Program-made: the position numbers and the translations under genes
From: Kordia sp039026955
GTDB taxonomy: Bacteria; Bacteroidota; Bacteroidia; Flavobacteriales; Flavobacteriaceae
Direction: 5' to 3'
DNA: 64,000 bases
Assembly (NCBI GenBank): GCA_039026955.1
Contig: JBCCLH010000019.1
Coordinates: forward strand, 1 to 64,000
Notes under the pieces: model-generated
What the model saw: only the letters and a program-made list of their open reading frames with translations
Told to the model about the DNA's origin: nothing
Databases searched by the model: none
Part shown: positions 52,397-61,019 of the stretch, one piece after another
Layout: each line of letters begins with the position of its first letter
Numbering within the stretch: position 1 is the first letter of the stretch

Positions 52397-52594
52397 AAAC
52401 ACAATCCTCGTTTTTTACTAAATCCTCTTTTTTTATTACAAAATTAAACCTAAGACTTCAGGGTACATTTGCATTGTAATTTTTGATTAAACAAACATTT
52501 CAATGTAAAGTTTGCTATCAATGCACATCATTGAAAATTGAAACATCAAAATACAACATTGATGATAATTAACAATTAAATTTAAAATAGGGAT

Positions 52595-53440
52595 ATGGAT
52601 TATAAAAATTTTCAAACATTTACAGCAGAGCAAAAAGGAGCTGTGTTAACGGTAGATATCAATTTTGGACCTGTGAATGTACAAGGACAAGAAATGTTAG
52701 CAGATTTAAGCAGTCTGTGTTTACGATTAGAACGTGACAGAAGTGTAAAAGTAGTTGTTTTCGAATCGTCAAATCCAGGATATTGGGTATGTCATTACGA
52801 TACCAATTTGTTGCGAGATATGTCGACAGAAGCTGTACCAAGAAATGAAGTGAAGTTATTGGATTTACAAGCAGTATTGGAAAGATTGAGCAATGTACCA
52901 CAAGCAACCATTGCAAAAATAGAAGGCTTTGCGCGTGGTGGTGGACATGAAATGGCGTTGGCGTTGGACATGCGTTTTGCCGCTAGAGGAAAAGCCAAAT
53001 TTATGCAAATGGAAGTTGGTATGGGAATATTACCGTGTGGTGGTGGCGCTTCGCGTATGGCAAGACAAGTGGGACTTGGAAAAGCCTTAGAAATTATTTT
53101 AGGTGCGAGAGATTGGGATGCAGATGAAGCTGAAAAATTTGGTACAGTAAACAAAGCCTTAGATGCAGATGAAATTGGACCGTATGTAGATGCATTGGCA
53201 ACACGTATTTCAAAATTCCCAGCGGAATCTATTGAAGCATGTAAGCGTGCCGTGTATGCATCTATCGATTTGCCTATTGCTGAAGCTTTAAAGGAAGAAG
53301 CGTATCAATTGTATCAAGCGACGAGTAAAACTCCAGCCATCAAGCGATTTACCATTGCTGATGAAAATGGTGCCCAATTTGATCATAACAATCAGAAAAA
53401 CTGGGAAAATATGTTGATCGATTTGCAGGAAATCAATTAG
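52595..53440 (+). CDS. Enoyl-CoA hydratase/isomerase family protein
   Basis: 281 residues, crotonase fold. The oxyanion-hole and catalytic positions are visible: IEGFARGGGHE (109-119, Glu119) and QMEVGMGILPCGGG (138-151, Glu140), so hydratase-type acid-base residues are both present. An unusual WVCHYDTNLL segment (64-73) replaces the common FCAGADL. The C-terminus has no peroxisome-like or fused domain. It stands alone after an AraC gene, which suggests induced expression. Confidence 0.85.
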   Translation: MDYKNFQTFTAEQKGAVLTVDINFGPVNVQGQEMLADLSSLCLRLERDRSVKVVVFESSNPGYWVCHYDTNLLRDMSTEAVPRNEVKLLDLQAVLERLSNVPQATIAKIEGFARGGGHEMALALDMRFAARGKAKFMQMEVGMGILPCGGGASRMARQVGLGKALEIILGARDWDADEAEKFGTVNKALDADEIGPYVDALATRISKFPAESIEACKRAVYASIDLPIAEALKEEAYQLYQATSKTPAIKRFTIADENGAQFDHNNQKNWENMLIDLQEIN

Positions 53441-53462
53441 TATTAAACTAGTTTTAAAGATA

Positions 53463-53498
53463 GAAACGAGTACTCTTTATTAGGAGAGTATTCGTTTC
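53463..53498. terminator. Hairpin between convergent genes
   Basis: GAAACGAGTACTC and GAGAGTATTCGTTTC pair around TTTATTAG with one or two mismatches. It overlaps the last codons of the SPASM gene. Confidence 0.5.
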
Positions 53499-54598
53499 AC
53501 ATCTGCCAATTCATAGTGTTCCATAGCTTTTTGCTTCAACGGATTTTCTTTCCAATCAGACCATTCGTTTGTGTACGGATCGTAACCGCATTTTAAAGGT
53601 TTTGCATAGCGATTATCAGGTTCTTCTACATACGCGCGACAATCGGTACATACATAGCGGAATTCGCAATCTTGGCAGGTGAGGACAAAATCTTTTTTAA
53701 GATTCCAAACCGTAGTAAAATCTTGGTTTTCTAATACAGAAACCAAATTCGTGTCTTTTATATTGCCATAGGAAGCTGCCATGGATGGACAGTTTTTGAT
53801 CGCTCCATTTTTGTCAATGGAAATCTTCCGATTCAAACAACTATTGTGAAAATGCGATTCCATATAATGATCTCTCGTGGCATTGAAATATTGCTTTCCA
53901 ACCAATCCGCAGCAAGTTTCATCGGTAAGTACTTGTTGTGTGTAAAAAATAGAAGAAAGACTTTTAATTACTTCATGTTCGTCATCTTTGGGAGCCGCAT
54001 GTATAATGATTGTGGAAATTTTCTGATGCTGTAACATCAAGTTTATCAATTCTCTCAAAGAAAGATCTTCGCTATATTTAACATAAATTTCCAGTTGTTC
54101 AATGCTAGTATGTTCAATCGCCTCTGCCAAATATGTTAGTTGTGCTGCGTTTAATGAAGTATACGATCGAATTTGTAAGGCTTCACACAGTAAACTGTCG
54201 AGCTGTGAAATCGTAGTCAGATACATTTCTTGTGTTTTCTTAAACTCGCTAATGTCAATAATGCTGTTCGTTATTTTTGATGGATGTTGCCATTTGACTT
54301 CGATTTCAGGAAATTGTGCACGGATATGTTCATTCGCTAAAAAGCCATACTCATTATCTAAAATGAAGGACACATAACTTTCTAAAATCTCTTTATTTGC
54401 ATCACCGTAAATCTTACACAAAGTCGCAATCGTATACAATTTGGCGTTCTGTATAAAGTCAACCATGTCGTTAGGAATGAGGTCAAATTTTCCACGTTGA
54501 CTGTCAATGATCAATGCTCTTCCGTGTCCTTTTGTGATAAAACAAGAAGCAAAAACCATGATATATTTGTTGCTGTTTTCTATGTTTAGTGAAAGCAT
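53480..54598 (-). CDS. gwsS: Grasp-with-spasm SPASM-domain peptide maturase
   Basis: 372 residues. The C-terminal SPASM-like region carries Cys254 and Cys270 (SCLNRKISIDKNGAIKNC) and the cluster Cys308-Cys311-Cys317-Cys320 (TCQDCEFRYVCTDC) with Cys337. The N-terminal two thirds should correspond to a radical SAM barrel, but no CX3CX2C triad is present; Cys at 19, 61 and 138 are isolated. This agrees with the grasp-with-spasm maturase family. It may act as a peptide-binding partner of the ATP-grasp enzyme or as an unusual Fe-S protein. Its start overlaps the 71-residue gene by 13 bases. Confidence 0.85.
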   Translation of the reverse strand: MLSLNIENSNKYIMVFASCFITKGHGRALIIDSQRGKFDLIPNDMVDFIQNAKLYTIATLCKIYGDANKEILESYVSFILDNEYGFLANEHIRAQFPEIEVKWQHPSKITNSIIDISEFKKTQEMYLTTISQLDSLLCEALQIRSYTSLNAAQLTYLAEAIEHTSIEQLEIYVKYSEDLSLRELINLMLQHQKISTIIIHAAPKDDEHEVIKSLSSIFYTQQVLTDETCCGLVGKQYFNATRDHYMESHFHNSCLNRKISIDKNGAIKNCPSMAASYGNIKDTNLVSVLENQDFTTVWNLKKDFVLTCQDCEFRYVCTDCRAYVEEPDNRYAKPLKCGYDPYTNEWSDWKENPLKQKAMEHYELADVKRILS

Positions 54599-54801
54599 CT
54601 CGAAATGGGTTTATGATATTTTGAATCTATCGTATGCGAATCTGTTTGATATTTTGGAAGTGGCACAATTTTCAACTGTCCAGCCTCTTTTATAATCGAT
54701 CGTTCACTTTGTAACTTGGATAAGAAAAACACCGCTTCAAACAATTCGGGAGTTTCGTTCATTTGCTGTTGCAATTCTTCAATAATTTTTTCGTCGCTCA
54801 T
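54586..54801 (-). CDS. 71-residue protein inside the grasp-with-spasm cluster
   Basis: Starts MSDEKIIEELQQQMNETPEL, overlapping the ATP-grasp stop by 4 bases (ATGA), and ends 13 bases into the SPASM gene. Double overlap implies it is translated with both enzymes. The N-terminal half is an acidic amphipathic helix, the C-terminal half basic and His-rich (KYQTDSHTIDSKYHKPISRCFH, split at HTI). It matches no domain I recognise, has no GG motif, and is shorter than a typical RiPP recognition element. A role as adaptor or second substrate is speculation. Confidence 0.6.
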   Translation of the reverse strand: MSDEKIIEELQQQMNETPELFEAVFFLSKLQSERSIIKEAGQLKIVPLPKYQTDSHTIDSKYHKPISRCFH

Positions 54802-55757
54802 GAGGTTAAATATTTGGCAATTTCGGCATCTAAATAATAATTACAAGGTTTTGAAACCATATCATACTGTCCAATAGGATTGATCTCTAAAAAGCTATAT
54901 TCATCTTCTTTAGTGTAAATAATATCGAGTGAAGCTGAATTCAGTTGATAGATTTTTAGTAATTTTCGAAGCTTCGTTTCTAGTGGTTTTGGCAAGGTAA
55001 ACGGCACGCATCTGTTGGGTGATTTTAAATTGTAATTTCTAAAATCGATTTTAGTTTGTTCGTCGTTTTGTGAAAATATCGCCATCGAATAAAAAGTATC
55101 AATTAAGAAGAAAGTGCGAATTTCAAATTGCTTTTCCACTAAGTTTTGAAACAAACTCATGTTGAAGGTATCGGGTAATTTATCCAGCGTTTCAGTCGTG
55201 ATTTTTTTCGTCATCAAATCGGCAAAAACATTTGTGTGAATGTAAGGATCTAAATTATTCACGGCTTTTGTGATGACTTCGGTATGTTTTGAAACAAATG
55301 ATGTTAGAATTGCTTTTGAATTCGTAACAAGCGTTTCCGGCGTTTGAATGTCTAGCGTTTTACACGAATCTAGCACATCCAATTTGTTAATATTTGATGA
55401 GGTTTTATAACTATTCAGCGCGTTCTCAGCGAGTGATTTTTCTATAATCGAAGTAACATCGCGTTCTACTTCTTTATTAAAGAAATTTAAATAACGATGT
55501 AACTTTTTATCTTGAATTTGCGCGAGTTGTTTTCTGCTAAACGTATCCCAACGTCCTCTGCGATACCAATATTTAGAAACATTATTTAGTACCACTTTTT
55601 TATTCTTGTAAACAAAAGAAATTATACCGTCTTGTACTCGTAAATCTTTAAGAAGTGTGGTATTATTTAAGCGTAAAAAATCGGCATTAAAATGCACGAG
55701 CCATTTGACCACTTGTGTAGTGGAGTAATCGTCTGCATTCGATTTGATTAAGATCAT
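54798..55757 (-). CDS. gwsG: Grasp-with-spasm ATP-grasp peptide maturase
   Basis: 319 residues of the MvdD/graspetide-ligase type. The N-terminal pre-grasp part has SNADDYSTTQVVKWL (6-20) and KYWYRRGRWDT. The ATP-grasp part ends with the metal-binding FLEINPIGQYDMVSKPC near 290-306. Such enzymes use ATP to form ester or amide links between Ser/Thr/Lys and Asp/Glu side chains of a precursor. The precursor gene is 78 bases upstream and the SPASM partner two genes downstream, giving a complete cluster. Confidence 0.9.
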   Translation of the reverse strand: MILIKSNADDYSTTQVVKWLVHFNADFLRLNNTTLLKDLRVQDGIISFVYKNKKVVLNNVSKYWYRRGRWDTFSRKQLAQIQDKKLHRYLNFFNKEVERDVTSIIEKSLAENALNSYKTSSNINKLDVLDSCKTLDIQTPETLVTNSKAILTSFVSKHTEVITKAVNNLDPYIHTNVFADLMTKKITTETLDKLPDTFNMSLFQNLVEKQFEIRTFFLIDTFYSMAIFSQNDEQTKIDFRNYNLKSPNRCVPFTLPKPLETKLRKLLKIYQLNSASLDIIYTKEDEYSFLEINPIGQYDMVSKPCNYYLDAEIAKYLTS

Positions 55758-55835
55758 ACTAATTGAAAATTTGGAAAAAAGGGAGAAACTAAATTCTCCC
55801 TTCGTTTCATTAATTTAATACATGCATTAAAGTTA

Positions 55836-56063
55836 TTAGTGCATGATATCACTTGGATCATCAACTGCTTTGTAATCAAAACGGATATCACTGTGATGAT
55901 CTAACATCGTTGGGTGCGGTGGACAGTTGGTTGCATACGTTCTGCTTGTTCTGTAAGAAGTGTTAGCATTGTCAGATAAATCAGTTGCACCAATAATACT
56001 TCCTGGATTTTCTAATTCTTTTGATTTGAATTTTCCATCCTTTAAACTTTCTAGTTTTTTCAT
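55836..56063 (-). CDS. gwsA: Grasp-with-spasm precursor peptide
   Basis: 75 residues. Leader MKKLESLKDGKFKSKELEN is typical of grasp-with-spasm substrates; there is no double Gly, and processing may occur near GSIIGATDLSD. The core has a Ser/Thr/Tyr block (NTSYRTSRTYATN) followed by CPPHPTML and an acidic block (DHHSDIRFDYKAVDDPSD), offering several hydroxyl donors and carboxyl acceptors for ester rings. One Cys. First gene of the cluster; three palindromes lie upstream. Confidence 0.85.
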   Translation of the reverse strand: MKKLESLKDGKFKSKELENPGSIIGATDLSDNANTSYRTSRTYATNCPPHPTMLDHHSDIRFDYKAVDDPSDIMH

Positions 56064-56130
56064 TTTTAATGGGTTAAAAATTAATGCTTACTCTAGGTTA
56101 TAAAAGGTTTTCAGCGTTCCCTTTCCCTAT

Positions 56131-56189
56131 GCTGCGCAGCGTGTAATCTGTTGTATGACAACAGGTTATTTTAGGTACTCCTTAAAATA
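56131..56189. promoter_or_regulatory. Three consecutive palindromes upstream of the Gws precursor
   Basis: GCTGCGCAGC (56131-56140), CTGTTGTATGACAACAG (56148-56164) and TATTTTAGGTACTCCTTAAAATA (56167-56189), 7 and 2 bases apart. They lie 68-126 bases before the precursor start on the minus strand, where an operator or attenuator could be. Confidence 0.5.
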
Positions 56190-56354
56190 GGTTTAATATT
56201 AATAATGGAAGTACTACAAAATGTAGTATTTTTTTGGTAAGTGTTTGTATGTGAAAAAGAAATAAGGACTTTTCACTGTTTTTGTTACGAATACTAGTTG
56301 TGCAGAAAATAAGTCATAACCTTACACTATTTATGGTAAAATGATAGTAGTGGA

Positions 56355-56386
56355 TTTTGTTTTTGGTAGCACATCATGTATATTTG
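56355..56386 (+). promoter_or_regulatory. Canonical Bacteroidota promoter of the 56465 lipoprotein
   Basis: TTTTG (56355-56359), exactly 19 bases, TATATTTG (56379-56386). The ATG follows 78 bases later. Confidence 0.75.
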
Positions 56387-56464
56387 TAAGAAATATATTC
56401 AATTATTAGTATTTATTTCGTATTTATGTTTTAGATAATAAATCTACTTAATTAAAGAACCAAA

Positions 56465-57154
56465 ATGAAAATAGCAAAATATCTATTAGTATTTGTATCA
56501 TGTATATTCTTAACAGTTTCATGTTCTAATGATGAAAATACAGAAGAAACATCAGTAGCTAAAGAGGTTACGAATCCTTTGGCTTCGAAAATGGGGTATT
56601 ATCACAATGCTATTTTTATAAATGGAATGTTTAAAAATGTGAGTCAGAACGATTATGAAATGATACTTTACACAGAAACATTACATAAAAAGCATATTAT
56701 TGCTATTCAACTGAATGAAGCGTTTTTAATACCTAAAGAAATCAAGCAAATTGCTTATCTGCAACACGGAATACTTATTAACGAAGCTGTTTTTATTGGT
56801 GTTGACGGCAATGTGAGTCCACAATTACAGAGTGATGCGCATAATTTAGCTAAAGGGAAAATAAAGCAATCAATAACAGCGAATAGTTTGTCACATTTGT
56901 GGATTTCAAAAGATAACCAAAACTACAAATCTTTATCATTTACTAGTGAAAGCCTAAAAAGACAAATACGTGAACTTGTAGATGTTGATAACAAAGGAAA
57001 ATGCGATCACGGTGGAGAAGGTGCTACATCTTGTAGTGTAGGCGAAAGCGGAGGCGATGCCGGTCGTTCAGTTTCTTGCGGAAGTGGCTATTATGCCTGC
57101 TGTGTAAAAGGATCTTGGATAGTAACGCAAAGTTGTCATTGTCTTAAAATATAA
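56465..57154 (+). CDS. Lipoprotein with cysteine-rich C-terminal tail
   Basis: 229 residues. Signal with lipid Cys20 in FLTVSCSND, an unstructured linker, a middle domain of about 120 residues with no recognised family, then a 50-residue tail with seven Cys and many Gly/Ser. The tail pattern is CDHGGEGATSC, SCGSGYYACC and SCHC. The GYYACC/CHC pattern recurs in small Bacteroidota exported proteins as far as I recall. Divergent from the Gws cluster; a functional link is possible but not shown. Confidence 0.75.
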   Translation: MKIAKYLLVFVSCIFLTVSCSNDENTEETSVAKEVTNPLASKMGYYHNAIFINGMFKNVSQNDYEMILYTETLHKKHIIAIQLNEAFLIPKEIKQIAYLQHGILINEAVFIGVDGNVSPQLQSDAHNLAKGKIKQSITANSLSHLWISKDNQNYKSLSFTSESLKRQIRELVDVDNKGKCDHGGEGATSCSVGESGGDAGRSVSCGSGYYACCVKGSWIVTQSCHCLKI

Positions 57155-57267
57155 AGGTTGAAAAGCATTTATTTTTTTCTTCTAAAATTCCTCAATTTGT
57201 GTTTTTATATTTAAAAATAGAAAATATTCTAATTTATAGAACATACCCTATATTTTAGTTGTCAAAA

Positions 57268-57771
57268 TCAAATTTTACGTTTTCTAATGCGCTCTTTCAT
57301 TGGTTTCTCCTTCTCTTGCCCAATAGCGCCTGGAAATGATAAATTGGTACTTGAATAAATAGTCCCAAATGTATAATTGGCATTGTATACTTGCGCAATA
57401 GCATCCACTACCTGCGCATCAGAAAGTTCCTTTAAAGGATGAATGAACACAGACCACAGAATATCATCGGAAATGGCATATTTCACATCTAGTGCTGTAT
57501 GAAAATTGGCAGTCAAGCAATTCTTTAAGATTTTTTCGTCTACATTCGCAACTTCTGTAATGGGAGAAATGATACGCATTCGGTTGTTGTTTTCATCTGT
57601 CAAACAAATAAACAACTTATCATTCACCGCAAAACGCCAATTTCCTTCAATACCTTCAATAGTGTCGGAATGTTGTGCGAGTAAGGCGCCAAGTTTGGTA
57701 TTGTTCATATTTTGGGCAAAAAGCCCATTGAAACTGAACATAAAAACAGCAATCAGAAGTATTTTTTTCAT
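57268..57771 (-). CDS. Secreted protein of unknown function
   Basis: 167 residues with a signal peptide (MKKILLIAVFMFSFNGLFAQ). The mature part has an alpha-beta layout (WRFAVNDKLFICLTDENNNRMRII split by a turn, then ALDVKYAISDDILWSVFIHPL), reminiscent of type III chaperone or YbjN-like folds. The resemblance is weak and I make no functional claim. The C-terminus is strongly basic (KERIRKRKI). Single gene. Confidence 0.65.
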   Translation of the reverse strand: MKKILLIAVFMFSFNGLFAQNMNNTKLGALLAQHSDTIEGIEGNWRFAVNDKLFICLTDENNNRMRIISPITEVANVDEKILKNCLTANFHTALDVKYAISDDILWSVFIHPLKELSDAQVVDAIAQVYNANYTFGTIYSSTNLSFPGAIGQEKEKPMKERIRKRKI

Positions 57772-58126
57772 GGAATCGGTTTTAAGATATGTATTTCAGT
57801 CGCACCAAAAGATAAAAACCAACAGCTAATTTGAGTCAATATACAGGAAATCACTATTTTTAGAAAAGCATCGAACTTAATCTTGTTGAATTCACAAAAA
57901 ATACAAAGACTATAAGTTTATGCCTAAATGATTGATTATTAGCGTGATTTTTTGTAGATTTTGAGAGTTCAACGATTTTTCATAGAAAATTTCAATGTGG
58001 TTGAAAAGAAAATTACTTAGTATTGTACAACTAAAAAATACATTTTGCGCTTTAAGTAGATTCTATAATTACGTAGAGAGTTGAATGCCAATGTGTTCTG
58101 TAAAGAACTCAAAATAACCAAACAAC
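57772..58126. other. Divergent intergenic gap, nothing distinct seen
   Basis: 355 AT-rich bases upstream of both the secreted protein (-) and the second lipoprotein (+). No clear promoter box, hairpin or frame. Confidence 0.5.
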
Positions 58127-58708
58127 ATGAAAAAATTACTCAAAAATATATCTCTAATAACACTTGTATTTACCTTCGTATTCATTGGTTGTACAAACGA
58201 TGAAACAACGACAAATGCATCCGATCATAATAGAACTGAATCTAACATACCAGACATCACAGCAAACGTCATACAAATAGGATACATTAAAGATGGTACG
58301 CCTGAAATGACATTTGATACAAAAAAAGCATTGCGTACATTGAGTAGAAATATGCGAAAGATAGGTGTTAATGAAACCTATACCAGCGTGTATGTTGCTA
58401 ATGTTGGAAATGCGTATAATCTACTTTTTGAAGGTGATACGTACAGAACTTCATTTTATGTGGAAGTAGTAGAATCAGACACAGACTCGGAAACAGTTTC
58501 TACAACGAGAAGAAATGCATTGGTCGTACATCATGAAATAACGTGTACTACTTCTGAATGTTCTCAAGAATCGACAGGTTGTGTGGTGAAATATGATGCT
58601 GAAAACGGCGATTTACCATACTGCTCTCCATGTGCTAACGGAGGAAAATGTATAAAAACAGCTATGAGTGAAAAAGATGCAGCGTCAATAGTAGAAGGTG
58701 TGTTTTAA
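58127..58708 (+). CDS. Lipoprotein with cysteine-rich C-terminal region
   Basis: 193 residues. Signal with lipid Cys22 in VFIGCTND, a Thr/Asn/Glu linker, a domain with TFDTKKALRTLSRNMRKIG, and a C-terminal part with six Cys (ITCTTSECSQESTGC, then PYCSPCANGGKC). The design (lipoprotein, soluble domain, Cys tail) parallels the gene at 56465, although the domains do not look homologous by eye. Family unknown. Confidence 0.72.
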   Translation: MKKLLKNISLITLVFTFVFIGCTNDETTTNASDHNRTESNIPDITANVIQIGYIKDGTPEMTFDTKKALRTLSRNMRKIGVNETYTSVYVANVGNAYNLLFEGDTYRTSFYVEVVESDTDSETVSTTRRNALVVHHEITCTTSECSQESTGCVVKYDAENGDLPYCSPCANGGKCIKTAMSEKDAASIVEGVF

Positions 58709-58818
58709 TTGTATAAGACAAAGTAAAAAGCGAGATGAAAAGGTCTAAATCATCGTCAAATCGAATTTGATACTGAAATAAATCGTTTTGTTATAAAATT
58801 GAAAATCATTATGATAAG

Positions 58819-58843
58819 ATGCTGGATCAAGTCCAGAATGACG
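58819..58843. repeat. Short palindromic GAATGACG-type repeat
   Basis: ATGCTGGATCAAGTCCAGAA TGACG with CTGGA/TCCAG. Relative of 29972-29998. Confidence 0.6.
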
Positions 58844-58891
58844 TTTAAAAAAACTCTTGAATAGCTTTTTCTATATTCTACACTAGCTTAA

Positions 58892-61018
58892 TTATTCATC
58901 AATCAAAATTTCAAGCAACTGAATTGCAGCTTCACTAATTTTTGTCCCTGGACCAAATACGGCAACCGCTCCCGCATCAAATAAAAACTCATAATCTTGA
59001 TGTGGAATCACTCCGCCGACAATGACCATAATATCTTCACGTCCGTATTTTTTGAGCTCCGAAATTACTTGTGGCACCAAGGTTTTGTGTCCTGCAGCCA
59101 AAGAAGAAACGCCTAAAATATGTACATCATTTTCCATAGCTTGTTTGGCAGCTTCCGCTGGAGTTTGAAATAAAGGTCCGATATCTACATCAAAACCAAC
59201 GTCGGCATATCCTGTAGCCACAACTTTTGCACCACGATCATGTCCGTCTTGTCCCATCTTTGCGATCATGATTCGTGGCTGACGACCTTCCATTTCTGCA
59301 AATTTTGCCGCCAATTCTTTCGCTTTTTGAAACGAACTATCGTCTTTTATCTCTTTGCTATACACGCCTGAAAATGATTTAATTTGTGCTTTGTATCTTC
59401 CAAAAATAGCTTCTAACGCATCGGAGATTTCTCCTAGCGTCGCACGTTTACGAGCTGCATCTACAGCTAAAGCTAGTAAATTTTCTTCTCCAGATGTGGC
59501 TGCGGCAGTCAATTTCGCCAATGCTTCTGAAACTTCAGTGGCATTTCTATTTTTCTTCAATTCGTCCAAACGCGCCAATTGTGCATTTCGAACGGTTTGA
59601 TTGTCAACTTCTAATATATGTAACGGATCTTCCTTTTCGAGTCTGTATTTATTCACACCAACAATTACGTCCTGACCAGAATCGATACGCGCTTGTTTAC
59701 GCGCAGCAGCTTCCTCAATGCGCATTTTTGGAATTCCTGCTTCAATCGCTTTGGTCATACCGCCGAGTTCTTCCACTTCTTCAATCAGTTGCATGGCTTT
59801 GTGCGCGATTTCATGTGTCAATTTCTCCACATGATAACTTCCCGCCCACGGATCAACCGTTTTGGTGATTTTTGTTTCTTCTTGCAGATAAATTTGCGTG
59901 TTTCGTGCAATACGTGCCGAAAAGTCTGTAGGTAACGCAATCGCTTCATCCAAGGCATTGGTATGTAAACTTTGCGTTCCTCCAAAAGCGGCTGCGGCAG
60001 CTTCAATACACGTTCGGGCGACATTATTAAACGGATCTTGCTCTGTTAAACTCCAACCACTCGTTTGACAATGTGTACGTAAGGATAAAGATTTTGGATT
60101 CTTCGGATTGAATTGTTTTACCAATTTCGCCCACAACATACGTGCAGCACGCATCTTGGCAATCTCCATAAAATGATTCATTCCAATCGCCCAGAAAAAC
60201 GATAGGCGAGGAGCAAAGGTGTCAATATCCATGCCTGCTGCCAATCCTTTTCGGATGTACTCTAATCCATCAGCTAAAGTGTAAGCAAGCTCAATATCAC
60301 AAGTCGCGCCCGCTTCCTGCATGTGATATCCTGAAATACTGATACTGTTGAACTTTGGCATGTTTGCCGACGTATATTCAAAAATATCAGAAATGATCTT
60401 CATAGAAGGTGTTGGCGGATAAATGTACGTATTACGCACCATAAACTCTTTCAAAATATCATTCTGAATGGTTCCGGCTAACTGTGCAGGTTGTACACCT
60501 TGTTCTTCAGCAGCGACGATATAAAACGCCATAATTGGCAATACCGCACCATTCATGGTCATAGAAACCGACATTTTATCCAACGGAATTTGATCGAAGA
60601 GAATTTTCATATCTTCAACGGAATCAATCGCTACACCTGCTTTTCCAACATCTCCTACCACACGTTCATGATCGCTATCGTATCCGCGGTGTGTTGCTAA
60701 ATCGAACGCAACGGACAATCCTTTTTGTCCCGCCGCTAAGTTTCTTCTGTAAAAAGCATTACTTTCTTCCGCGGTAGAAAATCCTGCGTACTGTCTTATG
60801 GTCCACGGTCTGCGTACATACATCGTAGAATACGGACCGCGAAGATTCGGCGCAATTCCCGCTACAAAATCAAGATGTGTTACCTTGTCAAGATCTTCTT
60901 TGCTGTACGACGACTGTACTTCAATATCTTCCGCAGTAGTAAACGAAGCCGTTTTTGTTTTTTCAAACGTTTTCGTAGTCGAATCGAGCGTGATATGTTG
61001 TATATTTTTTCTAGACAT
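58892..61018 (-). CDS. mutB: Methylmalonyl-CoA mutase, large (B12-binding) subunit
   Basis: 708 residues from ATG 61018 (MSRKNIQHITLD). Interconverts succinyl-CoA and methylmalonyl-CoA with adenosylcobalamin. The TIM-barrel part has PGFSTAEESNAFYRRN-like and RGYDSDHERVVGDVGKAG blocks. The C-terminal cobalamin domain has the ligand motif DGHDRG (Asp591, His593, Gly596) and VIVGGVIPHQDY. Complete catalytic chain. The small subunit is two genes upstream on the same strand. Confidence 0.97.
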   Translation of the reverse strand: MSRKNIQHITLDSTTKTFEKTKTASFTTAEDIEVQSSYSKEDLDKVTHLDFVAGIAPNLRGPYSTMYVRRPWTIRQYAGFSTAEESNAFYRRNLAAGQKGLSVAFDLATHRGYDSDHERVVGDVGKAGVAIDSVEDMKILFDQIPLDKMSVSMTMNGAVLPIMAFYIVAAEEQGVQPAQLAGTIQNDILKEFMVRNTYIYPPTPSMKIISDIFEYTSANMPKFNSISISGYHMQEAGATCDIELAYTLADGLEYIRKGLAAGMDIDTFAPRLSFFWAIGMNHFMEIAKMRAARMLWAKLVKQFNPKNPKSLSLRTHCQTSGWSLTEQDPFNNVARTCIEAAAAAFGGTQSLHTNALDEAIALPTDFSARIARNTQIYLQEETKITKTVDPWAGSYHVEKLTHEIAHKAMQLIEEVEELGGMTKAIEAGIPKMRIEEAAARKQARIDSGQDVIVGVNKYRLEKEDPLHILEVDNQTVRNAQLARLDELKKNRNATEVSEALAKLTAAATSGEENLLALAVDAARKRATLGEISDALEAIFGRYKAQIKSFSGVYSKEIKDDSSFQKAKELAAKFAEMEGRQPRIMIAKMGQDGHDRGAKVVATGYADVGFDVDIGPLFQTPAEAAKQAMENDVHILGVSSLAAGHKTLVPQVISELKKYGREDIMVIVGGVIPHQDYEFLFDAGAVAVFGPGTKISEAAIQLLEILIDE

Positions 61019-61019
61019 A

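Larger units (their letters stand above)
56064..56464. other. Divergent intergenic region between the Gws cluster and a lipoprotein
   Basis: 401 bases. Near the Gws side are three palindromes (56131-56189). Near the lipoprotein side is a canonical promoter (56355-56386). No gene seen. Confidence 0.65.

Noticed and set aside
54559..54598. Frameshift joining the 71-residue gene to the SPASM gene
   Set aside because: Both have their own starts, the overlap is short, and SPASM maturases do not carry such an N-terminus as far as I know; two genes explain it better.
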